A stretch of 64,000 bases of DNA from JANXUR01 sp038229415 (GCA_038229415.1 JBBROM010000004.1:1-64000); one strand, 5' to 3'. Shown: positions 7,978-16,387, numbered from the stretch's first letter. Program-made: numbers and translations. Notes: generated by a model from the letters alone, not told the origin.

Positions 7978-8318
7978 TCTGTAATCTCCAATGCCACCAC
8001 TTCGAGTTCCCTGCCTTGCAATACTTCTGGCGTTGGCGTGCCACACTCCGAACATCCGAACCACTGCATAGAGGGCAATTGGCGCTGCACCTTGCAGGTG
8101 GGACAAAACACAATGATCGGCACATCTTCCACCAGCAGCCGGGAGCCTTGCAGTGGGGTGTCAAAGCAAGCCATCTCATACGATGCGATCAGGGACTCTT
8201 TCACAATTCCCGTGAGAAACCCGACTTTGAGGTGGACGGCGCTGAGTTGAACGCCCCGGCGTTCGACCTCTTCCTGCGCCATTTCCACGATACTCATTGC
8301 GATAGAGAGTTCGTGCAT
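7974..8318 (-). CDS. hypA: Hydrogenase nickel/zinc chaperone HypA
   Basis: A 114-aa protein. The N-terminal MHELSIAMSIVEMA supplies the conserved His2 of the nickel site. The zinc-binding domain has CPTCKVQRQ and FGCSECGTPTPE, i.e. two CxxC pairs, and the family's usual C-terminal ELEVVALEITE end follows. HypA transfers Ni to the apo-large subunit together with HypB. It overlaps hypF at its start (25 bp) and hypB at its stop (ATGA), so the three are translated from one message. Confidence 0.95.
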   Translation of the reverse strand: MHELSIAMSIVEMAQEEVERRGVQLSAVHLKVGFLTGIVKESLIASYEMACFDTPLQGSRLLVEDVPIIVFCPTCKVQRQLPSMQWFGCSECGTPTPEVLQGRELEVVALEITE

Positions 8319-10609
8319 TCGCCTCCCTGATATTCCGTGGCAGAGGCGAATGCCGCCAATGCAGCCTGGCCAAGACTGATACCGCCGTCGTTCGGCGGAA
8401 CCGCATGATTAATCCACACTTGTAGAGGCGCGGCTTCCAGCAGCGACTTCATCTCTTCCAGCAACAGTTCATTCTGAAATACGCCGCCCGACAACACCAC
8501 GGTGTCGAGACCATGGGCATGGCAGGCTGCGATCGCGGCTTCTGCCAGACCGTGAGCCACTCCCCGATGGAAGGCACGTGCGATGTCACCAGCATCTCGT
8601 CCGCGAATGCGATCTTCCAACACGCATTGCAGCAGCGGACGAAAATCCAGCTCGCCATCGGTATAGGGGAACGGATAGGCTGCGGTGTTCCGCGCCTTAC
8701 GCGCTATCTGCTCCAGCCACATTGCAGCCTGGCCTTCAAATGTGCTCGGTCGGATAAACCCGGTCAGGGCAGCCGCAGTGTCGAACAATCGTCCCATGGA
8801 AGTGGTGGTAAAGGTTCGCACACCGCTCTGAATCAATTGCGCCGCGTTGCGATATCGCGCGGGAAAGTGGAATGGCACGTTTGTGAGATTTTGTAGACGA
8901 CCCGCTGGGAGTTGCGCCAGGAACCCCGCCGCCGCCTGTACCGGGTTCTGAGCCGCAGCGTCACCTCCAGGCAGCGCGGCAGAACGAAGATGCGCGACCC
9001 GCTCAAAGCCTTGGCGTACACTTCCGACAAACACCTCACAGCCCCAGATGGCACCATCGTCGCCATAGCCAGTGCCATCGCAGCAGATTCCGACCACCCG
9101 CTTTTCCCACTCGCCACATTCGGCTAGTACTGACGCGATATGCGCACGGTGATGCTGCACCGTGTAAACCACTCCGTTATAGCGCGCGGCCAGAGTTTCA
9201 GCGTACGCCGTGGAATGAAACTGCGGATGAAGATCGCTCACGATCCGTAGATCATCCCGGCGAACCTCGTACATCGAGAGCAGATCTTCGATCGTCTCCT
9301 CAAATGCCTGGAACGAACGGTAGTGGTCGAGGTCACCAATATGCTGGCTGACGAAAGCTTGCCCAGCCACTACGAGAGTGATGGCATTTTTAAGGTCGCT
9401 GCCAACGGCCAAGATGGGGTGTTCGGAGGGGATGGCTGCAACCGCTCCTGGCGCATAGCCGCGGGCGCGCCGCAACACTGCCGGCCCGCAGGCTCCCTGC
9501 CGAACCACGGAATCATCCACACGCCGGGCGATGGGCCGTTGGCCTACCAGAAATGCGTCGGCAATCCCCGCAAGTTGCTGCTGCGCGTCATCGTCTTGAT
9601 ACGCGATTGGCTCACTGGAACGGTTTGCACTGGTCATCACCAGAAAGGCGGGTGCCCCCGCCGCGAACAGCAGATGATGTAACGGCGTATACGGCAGCAT
9701 CAGGCCAAGTTCGTGATTGTCCGGCGCAACTCCGGGAAGGGCGAGCCGCGCTGGTGCCAGCACGATGGGCCGGGCTACCGAGCCTAGCAGTGCTTCAGCC
9801 GACGGGGATAGTTCCACCAAGGTGCGCGCGACTTCGAGGTCGCGCACCATCAACGCGAAGGGTTTTTCCTTGCGATACTTGCGGTCACGCAGCGCGAGCA
9901 CAGAAGTGGCATTCCATCCGTCGCAGGCAAGGTGATATCCGCCAATGCCCTTGATGGCGAGAATTTTCCCCTCGCGCAGCAGCGCCGCAGCTTGCTGAAT
10001 GATGTCTTGATCGCGGCTGGCTTTGCCCTCCTGCGCGGGATGAAGCACATAGCTCGGACCACACGCCGGGCACGCCACGGGCTGCGCATGGAAGCGGCGA
10101 TTGCCGGGATCGTGATACTCAGCCGAGCAGTAGTCGTCGAGATTCCACGGCGCCATGGTGGTGTTAGGGCGGTCATAGGGCAACCCTTGAATTACGGTGT
10201 AGCGCGGCCCGCAGTTAGTGCAGTTGATATAGGGGTAGCCGTAGCGCGGATTCCGAGGATCGAAAAGTTCGAGGAGGCACTCTTCACAAACCGGGAGGTC
10301 GGGAGAGATACAGACCGTAGGATGATCGTGCCGCTCGCTCTCGCGAATGGTGAACGCACTATAGCCGACTGGCTCGGCAGGTAACACTTCGATGGCCGTG
10401 ATGCTGGCTGCGGGTGGCGGTTGGCGCTTCAAGGCTCGGAGAAACTCATCCATGCCTTGATCGGTGCCCTCCAGATGGATCTCGACGCCCGCTTCCGCGT
10501 TCAGCACCCAGCCCGCCAGTGTGTTGGCATGGGCAAGGCGATACACAAACGGGCGGAAGCCGACCCCTTGCACCACTCCACGCACTCGAATTGAACAAGC
10601 GCTCGGCAC
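8294..10609 (-). CDS. hypF: Carbamoyltransferase HypF
   Basis: A 771-aa protein of normal length that makes the cyanide ligand precursor by transferring carbamoyl from carbamoyl phosphate to the C-terminal Cys of HypE. Domains in order: acylphosphatase (GVVQGVGFRPFVYRLA, about 11-26), two zinc-finger-like motifs (Cys108, Cys111, Cys130, Cys133, and a second set around 158-185), a YrdC-like nucleotide-binding domain (about 205-385), and a Kae1-like carbamoyltransferase domain with VQHHRAHIASVLAE, DGTGYGDDGAIWGCE and LSGGVFQN. It begins 2 bp downstream of the glutaredoxin-like gene stop and overlaps hypA. Confidence 0.96.
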   Translation of the reverse strand: MPSACSIRVRGVVQGVGFRPFVYRLAHANTLAGWVLNAEAGVEIHLEGTDQGMDEFLRALKRQPPPAASITAIEVLPAEPVGYSAFTIRESERHDHPTVCISPDLPVCEECLLELFDPRNPRYGYPYINCTNCGPRYTVIQGLPYDRPNTTMAPWNLDDYCSAEYHDPGNRRFHAQPVACPACGPSYVLHPAQEGKASRDQDIIQQAAALLREGKILAIKGIGGYHLACDGWNATSVLALRDRKYRKEKPFALMVRDLEVARTLVELSPSAEALLGSVARPIVLAPARLALPGVAPDNHELGLMLPYTPLHHLLFAAGAPAFLVMTSANRSSEPIAYQDDDAQQQLAGIADAFLVGQRPIARRVDDSVVRQGACGPAVLRRARGYAPGAVAAIPSEHPILAVGSDLKNAITLVVAGQAFVSQHIGDLDHYRSFQAFEETIEDLLSMYEVRRDDLRIVSDLHPQFHSTAYAETLAARYNGVVYTVQHHRAHIASVLAECGEWEKRVVGICCDGTGYGDDGAIWGCEVFVGSVRQGFERVAHLRSAALPGGDAAAQNPVQAAAGFLAQLPAGRLQNLTNVPFHFPARYRNAAQLIQSGVRTFTTTSMGRLFDTAAALTGFIRPSTFEGQAAMWLEQIARKARNTAAYPFPYTDGELDFRPLLQCVLEDRIRGRDAGDIARAFHRGVAHGLAEAAIAACHAHGLDTVVLSGGVFQNELLLEEMKSLLEAAPLQVWINHAVPPNDGGISLGQAALAAFASATEYQGGECTNSLSQ

Positions 10610-10611
10610 GA

Positions 10612-10848
10612 CTAGTCCGCCTCCACCATGCAGCTATGGCCCTGCCAGCCGACTTGTAATACCTTGCCATCTTCCACCAGAATGGGCACGCAACGCTGAC
10701 CGCTTGCCAGCTCCCTCATGCGGCGCAAGGCTTCGGAATCGGCCTCGACGTCATACTCCACAAACTCGCGCTGCCCCCACTCCAACCATTCGCGCATTTC
10801 CGCAGTATGCGGACAGCGCACGGCTCCAAATAGCTCAAGCTTGGCCAC
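10612..10848 (-). CDS. Glutaredoxin-like protein, probable Uxx-star family, Cys form
   Basis: A 78-aa thioredoxin-fold protein starting at GTG 10848: MAKLELFGAVRCPHTAEMRE, then WLEWGQREFVEYDVEADSEA and CVPILVEDGKVLQVGWQG. The active-site region is CPHT instead of CPYC, and the conserved cis-Pro is in CVPILVEDG. From memory this layout matches the 'Uxx-star' glutaredoxin-like (seleno)protein family, some of whose members carry selenocysteine at the first active-site position; here the codon is an ordinary TGC. It overlaps the end of the SIS gene by 14 bp and precedes hypF by 2 bp, so it is firmly within the hydrogenase operon. A redox or metal-site role in maturation is inferred only. Confidence 0.75.
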   Translation of the reverse strand: MAKLELFGAVRCPHTAEMREWLEWGQREFVEYDVEADSEALRRMRELASGQRCVPILVEDGKVLQVGWQGHSCMVEAD

Positions 10849-12025
10849 GGTGCAGAACCTCCAGGGATTCACGAATGACGTGATAAATGGATGCCTGCAC
10901 TTCCTGAATGCGCGGGATGTAGTCGCTCTGCACCACAATAGAAAAATCCGCTAGACCACGGCGCTTGATCTCGCCGCCGTCGTAGCCTAGTAGCGCTACC
11001 GTCAGCATTTTGCGTTTGCGGGCTTCTTCCAAGGCAATGATTACGTTGCGCGAACCTCCACTGGTGGAAATTGCGATCGCTACATCTCCAGGCTGGGCTT
11101 GTGCGATGAGTTGACGAAGAAAGATCACGTCCGCCCCTACATCATTGGCCACGGCTGTGATGTTCGCGGGCTCCAGGGAAAGCGACACTGCGGGCACAGA
11201 ATGGTAGCCACTCGGCGGCAATATGCAGTCAATCGCGAAATCATTGGCATCCGTGGCCGAACCACCGTTGCCGAACACAATCAGTTTGCCACCCCTGCGC
11301 AACCGCTGATCTATAGCGACTGTAGTCCGACTGATCCGGTCAGCTTCTTCCCGTGCCACCTGCTCCCGCAGTCTGGTGTCGTCGCGCACCTTCATCAAAA
11401 TCGAATCGGCAACCTGCGTGAGTAGCCCTTCCGTGGCCTGCTTCTCTTTTCCGAGGAACGGATATAAGAATCCCGACTCGCCGACATCATAGCCCAATTC
11501 GCGGTGTTCGAAGAAGACATGCACCGTCTCCCACAGTGTGTGGTAGAGAATCTCGATCATCTCCTGATGAAGGAAGGCATCGTGGGTGATATCGGCGACA
11601 TCCGCTGCGTAAGAACCTTCAAAGCCGGGGAGCGCAAAGGTCATGGCTCCGCGCAGGTGAGCCTGTTGCAGAGTGGCCCAGACTTCCGGATCACCTTCGG
11701 GCGGACCGAAGCCCATCACGATGTCGTCAGGATGCAGGATGGCTTCGATCCAGGGACGGAAGGCGGTGGATAGGTCGAGCGCGGGAAGAGCACGCTTGCC
11801 GACAATCACGGGATGCACGAACTCCACCGAAACGTGTTGCGCATCGGTGACGTAAGGCCCTCGTCCGAAGGCAAGCAGACGCCCGCCGCGCAAGAACCGC
11901 TCTGACATTTGGCGGGAAGCCTCCGCCAGACGTGGTGCCTCGCGCACGAAGAACCGCTCGAACAGCGCGTTGCGTTCAAGCAGCCGCTCTTCTACTTGAC
12001 TTGTCAATTCGACCGTCGTCGCCAT
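10835..12025 (-). CDS. Tandem SIS-domain protein of hydrogenase operon (GmhA-like)
   Basis: A 396-aa protein with two sugar-isomerase (SIS) domains. The first spans about residues 25-185 (GRLLAFGRGPYVTDAQHVSV, EFVHPVIVGKRALPAL, DDIVMGFGPPEGDPEV). The second spans about 205-390 (GKLIVFGNGGSATDANDFAI, DVAIAISTSGGSRNV, LLGYDGGEIKRRGLADFSIV) and has the intact phosphosugar-binding Ser/Thr motifs. Single-domain GmhA-like SIS genes occur in actinobacterial group 1h operons; here the domain is duplicated and the first copy has a diverged binding loop. The substrate is unknown. The ATG at 12025 with GAGGGA upstream is preferred over a TTG at 12040. hypE ends 11 bp before. Confidence 0.85.
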   Translation of the reverse strand: MATTVELTSQVEERLLERNALFERFFVREAPRLAEASRQMSERFLRGGRLLAFGRGPYVTDAQHVSVEFVHPVIVGKRALPALDLSTAFRPWIEAILHPDDIVMGFGPPEGDPEVWATLQQAHLRGAMTFALPGFEGSYAADVADITHDAFLHQEMIEILYHTLWETVHVFFEHRELGYDVGESGFLYPFLGKEKQATEGLLTQVADSILMKVRDDTRLREQVAREEADRISRTTVAIDQRLRRGGKLIVFGNGGSATDANDFAIDCILPPSGYHSVPAVSLSLEPANITAVANDVGADVIFLRQLIAQAQPGDVAIAISTSGGSRNVIIALEEARKRKMLTVALLGYDGGEIKRRGLADFSIVVQSDYIPRIQEVQASIYHVIRESLEVLHRGQA

Positions 12026-12036
12026 TGCAGGTTCCC

Positions 12037-13179
12037 TCAACAGATTCGTGGCAGCGGGTCGCCGACCAGCATATCCACGATGCGGCTGCCACCATAGAGC
12101 GTGGTTACCAGTACCGAACCGGCGGGCTGTGGCCGCACCTCGCCGATGATCCTTGCCTCGGAGCCACCCGGAGCAAGGTTCAACGCATTGATCGCCGCAT
12201 CAGCATATTCGGGTGCCAGGACCGCCAGGAACTGACCTTCGTTGGCGATGTGGAGCGGATCCAGTCCCAGCAGTTCGCAGGCCCCGCGCACCTCGTCACG
12301 AACCGGAATCTCTTCTTCCTGCAAGTGGATGCCGAGCCTGCAATCGCGGGCTAGTTCGTTCAACGTGGTTGCCACTCCGCCACGAGTGGGGTCGCGCATC
12401 CAGCGGATGCCCGGCCCGGCGGCATTGATCATCGTCTCCACCAGTGGCAGTATGGATCGGGTGTCGGAACGGAGATCCGCTTCGAGATCGAGTTCGCCAC
12501 GCGCCAGCAGGATCGTAATGCCGTGGTCGCCAATGGGGCCGGACAGAAGTATCTTGTCGCCCGAGCGAACGGAACGCGCATCCAGCGTCACCCCTGGAAT
12601 CGGCGCACCGATGCCGGTGGTGGTGATGTACATCAAGTCTGCTTTGCCGTGTTCCACGACTTTGGTGTCACCACCCACAATCCGCACTCCGGCCCGCCGC
12701 GCCGCATCCGCCATGGCGCGAACCTCGGCTTCCAGAACGGATGTGAGCAGACCAGCCTCCAAAACGTAGGTGACCACCAGCGCTTCCGCCTTAGCCCCCG
12801 AGACCGCCAAGTCATTCACGGTGCCGTTGATGGCCAGTTCGCCGATCGAGCCTCCGGGGAATCGCAACGGGCTCACCACAAAACTATCCGTGGTAATGGC
12901 GACTTGTGTGCCATTGATGGAAACCTGCGCCGCATCATTCAGGGGACTTGTTCTAGAGTCGGCGGTTGGGTCCGCGAACAAGGGCACAATCAGGCCCTCG
13001 ATCAGCCTGCGGCTGGCTTTGCCGCCTGCGCCGTGGGCCATCTCGATTTGCTGATCGCGAAACCGAATCGCGACTGGCTTGGTATCCCTGGGGTCACTGG
13101 GCGATTGCGGACTCAGGCCGTTGTCCCCATAATGTTTACCATTGCCTTGCGATGCTCGTAGCTGTAATACGCTGCGCAT
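12037..13179 (-). CDS. hypE: Carbamoyl dehydratase HypE
   Basis: A PurM/AIR-synthase-like protein of about 380 aa that dehydrates the thiocarbamate on its C-terminal Cys to thiocyanate, the CN donor. It shows AHGAGGKASRRLIEGLI, the ATP-binding FPGGSIGELAINGTVNDLAV and VGGDTKVV, RDPTRGGVATTLNELA, and the required terminal PRIC. No ATG, GTG or TTG occurs close to the conserved domain; the nearest in-frame start is the ATG at 13179. It places the gene 67 bp inside hypD and adds about 45 non-conserved residues. Strong translational coupling with hypD is therefore likely. Confidence 0.93.
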   Translation of the reverse strand: MRSVLQLRASQGNGKHYGDNGLSPQSPSDPRDTKPVAIRFRDQQIEMAHGAGGKASRRLIEGLIVPLFADPTADSRTSPLNDAAQVSINGTQVAITTDSFVVSPLRFPGGSIGELAINGTVNDLAVSGAKAEALVVTYVLEAGLLTSVLEAEVRAMADAARRAGVRIVGGDTKVVEHGKADLMYITTTGIGAPIPGVTLDARSVRSGDKILLSGPIGDHGITILLARGELDLEADLRSDTRSILPLVETMINAAGPGIRWMRDPTRGGVATTLNELARDCRLGIHLQEEEIPVRDEVRGACELLGLDPLHIANEGQFLAVLAPEYADAAINALNLAPGGSEARIIGEVRPQPAGSVLVTTLYGGSRIVDMLVGDPLPRIC

Positions 13180-14240
13180 GATCCCTCTGATGACACCATG
13201 AGAGCGCCCACTGGGCGTTCGGGAGTACATTCCTTGCCAAAAAGCTTGCACTGCTGCGGCTTGAGCACACCCTTGAGCACTTCTCCGCACTGCGCCGCCT
13301 TGGGATCGGTGACGCGGATACCGGGCACCTCGAAACGCTGCTCCGCATCCCATTCAGCATAGGCACTGCGAATACTGAGCGCCGACTGTGAGATAAAGCC
13401 CAACCCACGCCATTCAAAGTAGGGACGCAACTCAAAGACTTCCGCCATCACTTTGAGTGCGGCAAGGTTGCCCTCCCACGGCACCACCCGCTTGTACTGG
13501 TTTTCGACCTTGGCCTCGCCCACACGCAACTGGCGCAACAACATTACGATGGACTGCAGCATATCCAGTGGCTCAAAACCGGAAACCACGATTGGCTTCC
13601 GCTCGTTATGGGCGATCCATTCATAGGGCCGACAGCCGATCACGGTGGAGACATGACCGGGTCCGATGAATGCATCCAGTCGCATGTCGGGAGAATCCAG
13701 AATCGCACGAATCGCCGGGATGATAGTGACGTGATTACAAAATACCGAGAAGTTTTTGATGCCCTCTGCCTTGGCGCGTTTGAGGGTTAGCGCGGTCGAA
13801 GGCGCGGTAGTCTCGAATCCGATGGAGAAGAACATCACGTGCTTCTCTGGGTTGAGGCGAGCCAACTTCAGGGCGTCGGTGGGCGAATACACGATGCGGA
13901 CATCCATGCCGCGCGCTTTGTGCTCAAGTGGGCTGCCCTGCGTGCCCGGTACGCGCATCATGTCCCCGAAGGCGGCAAAGATCACGTTTGGATCTTTCGC
14001 GATGGACAAGCCGTCATCAATCCGGCCCATGGGCAGGACACAAACGGGACAACCTGGCCCGTGAATCAGCTCGATGTTTTCAGGGAGAATATCTTTCAGG
14101 CCGAAGCGATAGATCGCATGGGTATGGCCGCCGCAGACTTCCATCATGCGGTAACGGCGACCATCGGCCAAGCGGCGAATTTCTTCCGCAGTCTTTTGAA
14201 TCAGCTCGGGTTCACGAAACTCGTCAACGTATTTCATCAT
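13113..14240 (-). CDS. hypD: Hydrogenase Fe(CN)2CO assembly protein HypD
   Basis: A 375-aa iron-sulfur scaffold that with HypC assembles the Fe(CN)2CO unit. It has MMEVCGGHTHAIYRFGL (catalytic Cys region), HGPGCPVCVLP, FAAFGDMMRVPG, FSIGFETTAPSTA, FIGPGHVSTVIG, and a C-terminal 4Fe-4S region with several Cys (AAQCGEVLKGVLKPQQCKLF, GKECTPERPVGALMVSSEG, SCAAYYSY). The start at 14240 is chosen because AGGAG lies 8 nt upstream; the frame could open at 14258. It overlaps the 5' end of hypE. Confidence 0.96.
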   Translation of the reverse strand: MMKYVDEFREPELIQKTAEEIRRLADGRRYRMMEVCGGHTHAIYRFGLKDILPENIELIHGPGCPVCVLPMGRIDDGLSIAKDPNVIFAAFGDMMRVPGTQGSPLEHKARGMDVRIVYSPTDALKLARLNPEKHVMFFSIGFETTAPSTALTLKRAKAEGIKNFSVFCNHVTIIPAIRAILDSPDMRLDAFIGPGHVSTVIGCRPYEWIAHNERKPIVVSGFEPLDMLQSIVMLLRQLRVGEAKVENQYKRVVPWEGNLAALKVMAEVFELRPYFEWRGLGFISQSALSIRSAYAEWDAEQRFEVPGIRVTDPKAAQCGEVLKGVLKPQQCKLFGKECTPERPVGALMVSSEGSCAAYYSYEHRKAMVNIMGTTA

Positions 14241-14310
14241 AGGTCGCTCTCCTGCCAATACCCTGGACCCGGCTCTGGCCTGATTCCCTGCGTTGGTGAC
14301 GAAGGCCAGA

Positions 14311-14646
14311 TCAGTTGGGCTTCTTCATGTCCGCGCCGACATCTACTTCCCGGAAGATATCGGCCTCCGAAATCGGATCGTCAAGTCCGTATCCACGAAC
14401 CTCTTCCATCGCGGAATCACACTCTCCGAGCGCCCGCAGCATATCCATTTGATCCATGGCGTCCTGCTCGCTGATCTTACTCATGGCAAAACCCACGTGA
14501 ATCAGCACCCAGTCGCCGGGCACTGGCCGGTTATCCTGCAACAGGCCCAAGTCAATGCGACGGCGCACGCCGACCACATCCACCATGGCGCCATCGGGGT
14601 TATCCACATTGATTTCGACGATCTTACCCGGTATGGCTAAGCACAT
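14311..14646 (-). CDS. hypC: Hydrogenase maturation chaperone HypC
   Basis: A 111-aa protein with the invariant N-terminus MCLAIPGKIVEI; Cys2 coordinates the Fe(CN)2CO precursor with HypD. The core also has GVRRRIDLGLL, VPGDWVLIHVGFAMSKI and EQDAMDQMDMLRALGE. A C-terminal extension of about 35 acidic residues goes beyond the usual 75-90 aa length. It lies between yceI and hypD in the operon. Confidence 0.95.
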   Translation of the reverse strand: MCLAIPGKIVEINVDNPDGAMVDVVGVRRRIDLGLLQDNRPVPGDWVLIHVGFAMSKISEQDAMDQMDMLRALGECDSAMEEVRGYGLDDPISEADIFREVDVGADMKKPN

Positions 14647-14671
14647 TTGTCACTCTCCCGAACGTACTGCG

Positions 14672-15259
14672 TCATACCTGTTTACGGCACACAAAGCCAA
14701 AGGAAAACTTCAATTCGTCCTTCAAGGTAAGCATGCCCCCCGCTACTTTGATCAACTGAATTGCATAGTCAGTTTGCAGCAAGGAAAACTCCCCGTTGCA
14801 TCGCAGTACATCCCCGACAATGGAGAGATTCCCTATGATCGGCTGACTGCGGGTGACATCGTGAAGCGTCATGTCTCCATCCAGGGTTACGGTGTATTGC
14901 CCTTCCCCGATCTTGGTGCAAGTAGAGGGGCGGTTGCACTGATAGCTGACTTCCGGGAACTGGGCTGTCTGCAGTACGTCCTGATGCACAGTGCGCATCA
15001 GCTCGACTGCATCCTTCTCCCGGATGTCGTCCATCAACTCAAGTGAAGTGAGGTCGGCCTTGGCCTGCAGCGTCGAGTTTTGCGGCGCATCTGGGTCAAA
15101 CTGTACTTCACCCGTGAACTCGCGTATGGCAAGCGACGGGCTGTGCCCAAGAACCGAAAGCATTCCACTGGCAAAGGCCTGCACCTTAAATCGGCTCGAA
15201 CGAGCATTGATTACATAGCGATCCAGAACGACCTCCCGAAAGCACTTACCGGCACGCAA
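14672..15259 (-). CDS. YceI-family lipid/isoprenoid-binding protein in hydrogenase operon
   Basis: A YceI-like beta-barrel protein: FKVQAFASGMLSVLGHSPSL, REFTGEVQFDP, LQAKADLTSLELMDDIREKD, FPEVSYQCN, GDMTLHDVTRSQPI and the C-terminal DELKFSFGF. YceI proteins bind long isoprenoid or amide-linked lipids. No signal peptide is visible, so it is probably cytoplasmic. Being co-directional and 25 bp from hypC suggests a link to the hydrogenase, perhaps quinone handling, but that is inference. The start is poor: TTG at 15259 has no ribosome binding site, whereas GGGAGG precedes a CTG at 15226, so the real start may be a rare CTG. Confidence 0.8.
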   Translation of the reverse strand: MRAGKCFREVVLDRYVINARSSRFKVQAFASGMLSVLGHSPSLAIREFTGEVQFDPDAPQNSTLQAKADLTSLELMDDIREKDAVELMRTVHQDVLQTAQFPEVSYQCNRPSTCTKIGEGQYTVTLDGDMTLHDVTRSQPIIGNLSIVGDVLRCNGEFSLLQTDYAIQLIKVAGGMLTLKDELKFSFGFVCRKQV

Positions 15260-15280
15260 AAAAATCGCGCAACGGGCAGG

Positions 15281-15484
15281 TTACATGGCACGCAGTTTGA
15301 GATATTTATCCAGATCAGGCAGCGCTGCAGTTAGCAATCCACTGGGATTCATTTGCCCCAAGTATTTCTTGATGGCCGGGTTGGAAAGTATCATCCCAGC
15401 GCCCAACAGCATCAGCGCCGCGCCACCGAACATGAACATCGTGTCCCGATCATTGCTTGCATCACTGTAGTTTCCGTTTTCCAT
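15281..15484 (-). CDS. Small single-helix membrane protein of hydrogenase operon (DUF6893-like)
   Basis: A 67-aa protein: a short acidic N-terminus (MENGNYSDASNDRDT), one transmembrane helix (MFMFGGAALMLLGAGMILS), then a soluble tail ending PDLDKYLKLRAM. That C-terminal motif resembles the DUF6893 small proteins of actinobacteria (recalled, not searched). The start at 15484 is taken because AAAGGAG directly abuts the ATG at 15490 but is 6 nt from the one at 15484. It lies between the protease and yceI genes. A role in anchoring the otherwise soluble hydrogenase to the membrane or quinone pool is a reasonable guess, not shown. Confidence 0.7.
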   Translation of the reverse strand: MENGNYSDASNDRDTMFMFGGAALMLLGAGMILSNPAIKKYLGQMNPSGLLTAALPDLDKYLKLRAM

Positions 15485-15508
15485 CACCATCTCCTTTGCA
15501 TTTTGTAA

Positions 15509-16387
15509 TTATTCTTCTGAAGTAATTGCATCCCCGTTCAATATCTTCGCCACCAGTGATTCGACCATTCGAACGGCTTCGTCCACGGCCGCTTCTACTG
15601 GTGCACTCAACCCCATCTGTCCTTCTTCGCCACCCAGTGTGGCTGGTTCGCATCCCACCAGCAGCACTCGCTTCATTTCACCATTCGTCGCCTTCACCAT
15701 GCGTAATACCGCCATAGGGTTCATGGCGTGCGCGTCTACAAAGCTGGTCGTCCCGGGCTCGGAGTCAAGCGCATCGAGGTCAGGCTCAACCAGGTAGAGC
15801 GTTCCCGGCTCGTCGCCGCGCGGACAGGCGTCTACCAGAATCGTGGTGTCGTAGCCATCCTGCAATGCGTATGCAAGATCGAATCCACGAATGCCGAAAT
15901 CGGCAACACGAACTCCTTCCGGCAAGCTACCTTTACGCGCAAGGCGTTGCACGACCTCCACCCCGAAGCCATCGTCACCCAGAAAAATGCTGCCAATGCC
16001 TGCGACCAGCACCGAAGGCGTGGCTCGCGGAGCAGAGGCCTCGTGTCCCATCACCTGAGCGGCGCGAGTCTCCAGCTCCTTCTCTGCTGGAGTCAGCAAC
16101 TCCACTTCCGCCGGGGAAAAGAAAAACTGATGTCCGGGCTGACGCAAGAAGCCCATATCACGGCCGGGATCATCGTCCAGCACCACACAAAGATGACAAT
16201 TGCCTTCGTAGTCTTGTTCGATGCCCGAAATTGTCGCGATCTGGCCCACGAGTGCAATATCAAGAATGTCGCCACCTTTACGGGGACGCAGCCGCACCCG
16301 GTCGCCAACTCTGACTGTCGTGCCCGCGACCTCCACTTCGTGGACCTGCGGTTTGTCTTCGAGGAGTTGCCATTCCCATTCGTTCAT
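15509..16387 (-). CDS. Hydrogenase maturation protease fused to an N-terminal KOW-like domain
   Basis: A 292-aa protein. Residues about 122-285 form a HyaD/HupD-type endopeptidase: VLVAGIGSIFLGDDGFGVEV (metal-binding acidic residue), RVADFGIRGFDLAYAL (second acidic ligand), TTILVDACPRGDEPGTLYLV and SFVDAHAMNPMAVL (metal His). This enzyme removes the large-subunit C-terminal peptide after Ni insertion. The first 115 residues are a separate beta-rich domain (VRVGDRVRLRPRKGGDILDI, IATISGIEQDYEGNCHLCVV), which normal proteases (about 160 aa) lack. It overlaps the upstream 354-aa gene by ATGA coupling. Confidence 0.88.
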   Translation of the reverse strand: MNEWEWQLLEDKPQVHEVEVAGTTVRVGDRVRLRPRKGGDILDIALVGQIATISGIEQDYEGNCHLCVVLDDDPGRDMGFLRQPGHQFFFSPAEVELLTPAEKELETRAAQVMGHEASAPRATPSVLVAGIGSIFLGDDGFGVEVVQRLARKGSLPEGVRVADFGIRGFDLAYALQDGYDTTILVDACPRGDEPGTLYLVEPDLDALDSEPGTTSFVDAHAMNPMAVLRMVKATNGEMKRVLLVGCEPATLGGEEGQMGLSAPVEAAVDEAVRMVESLVAKILNGDAITSEE

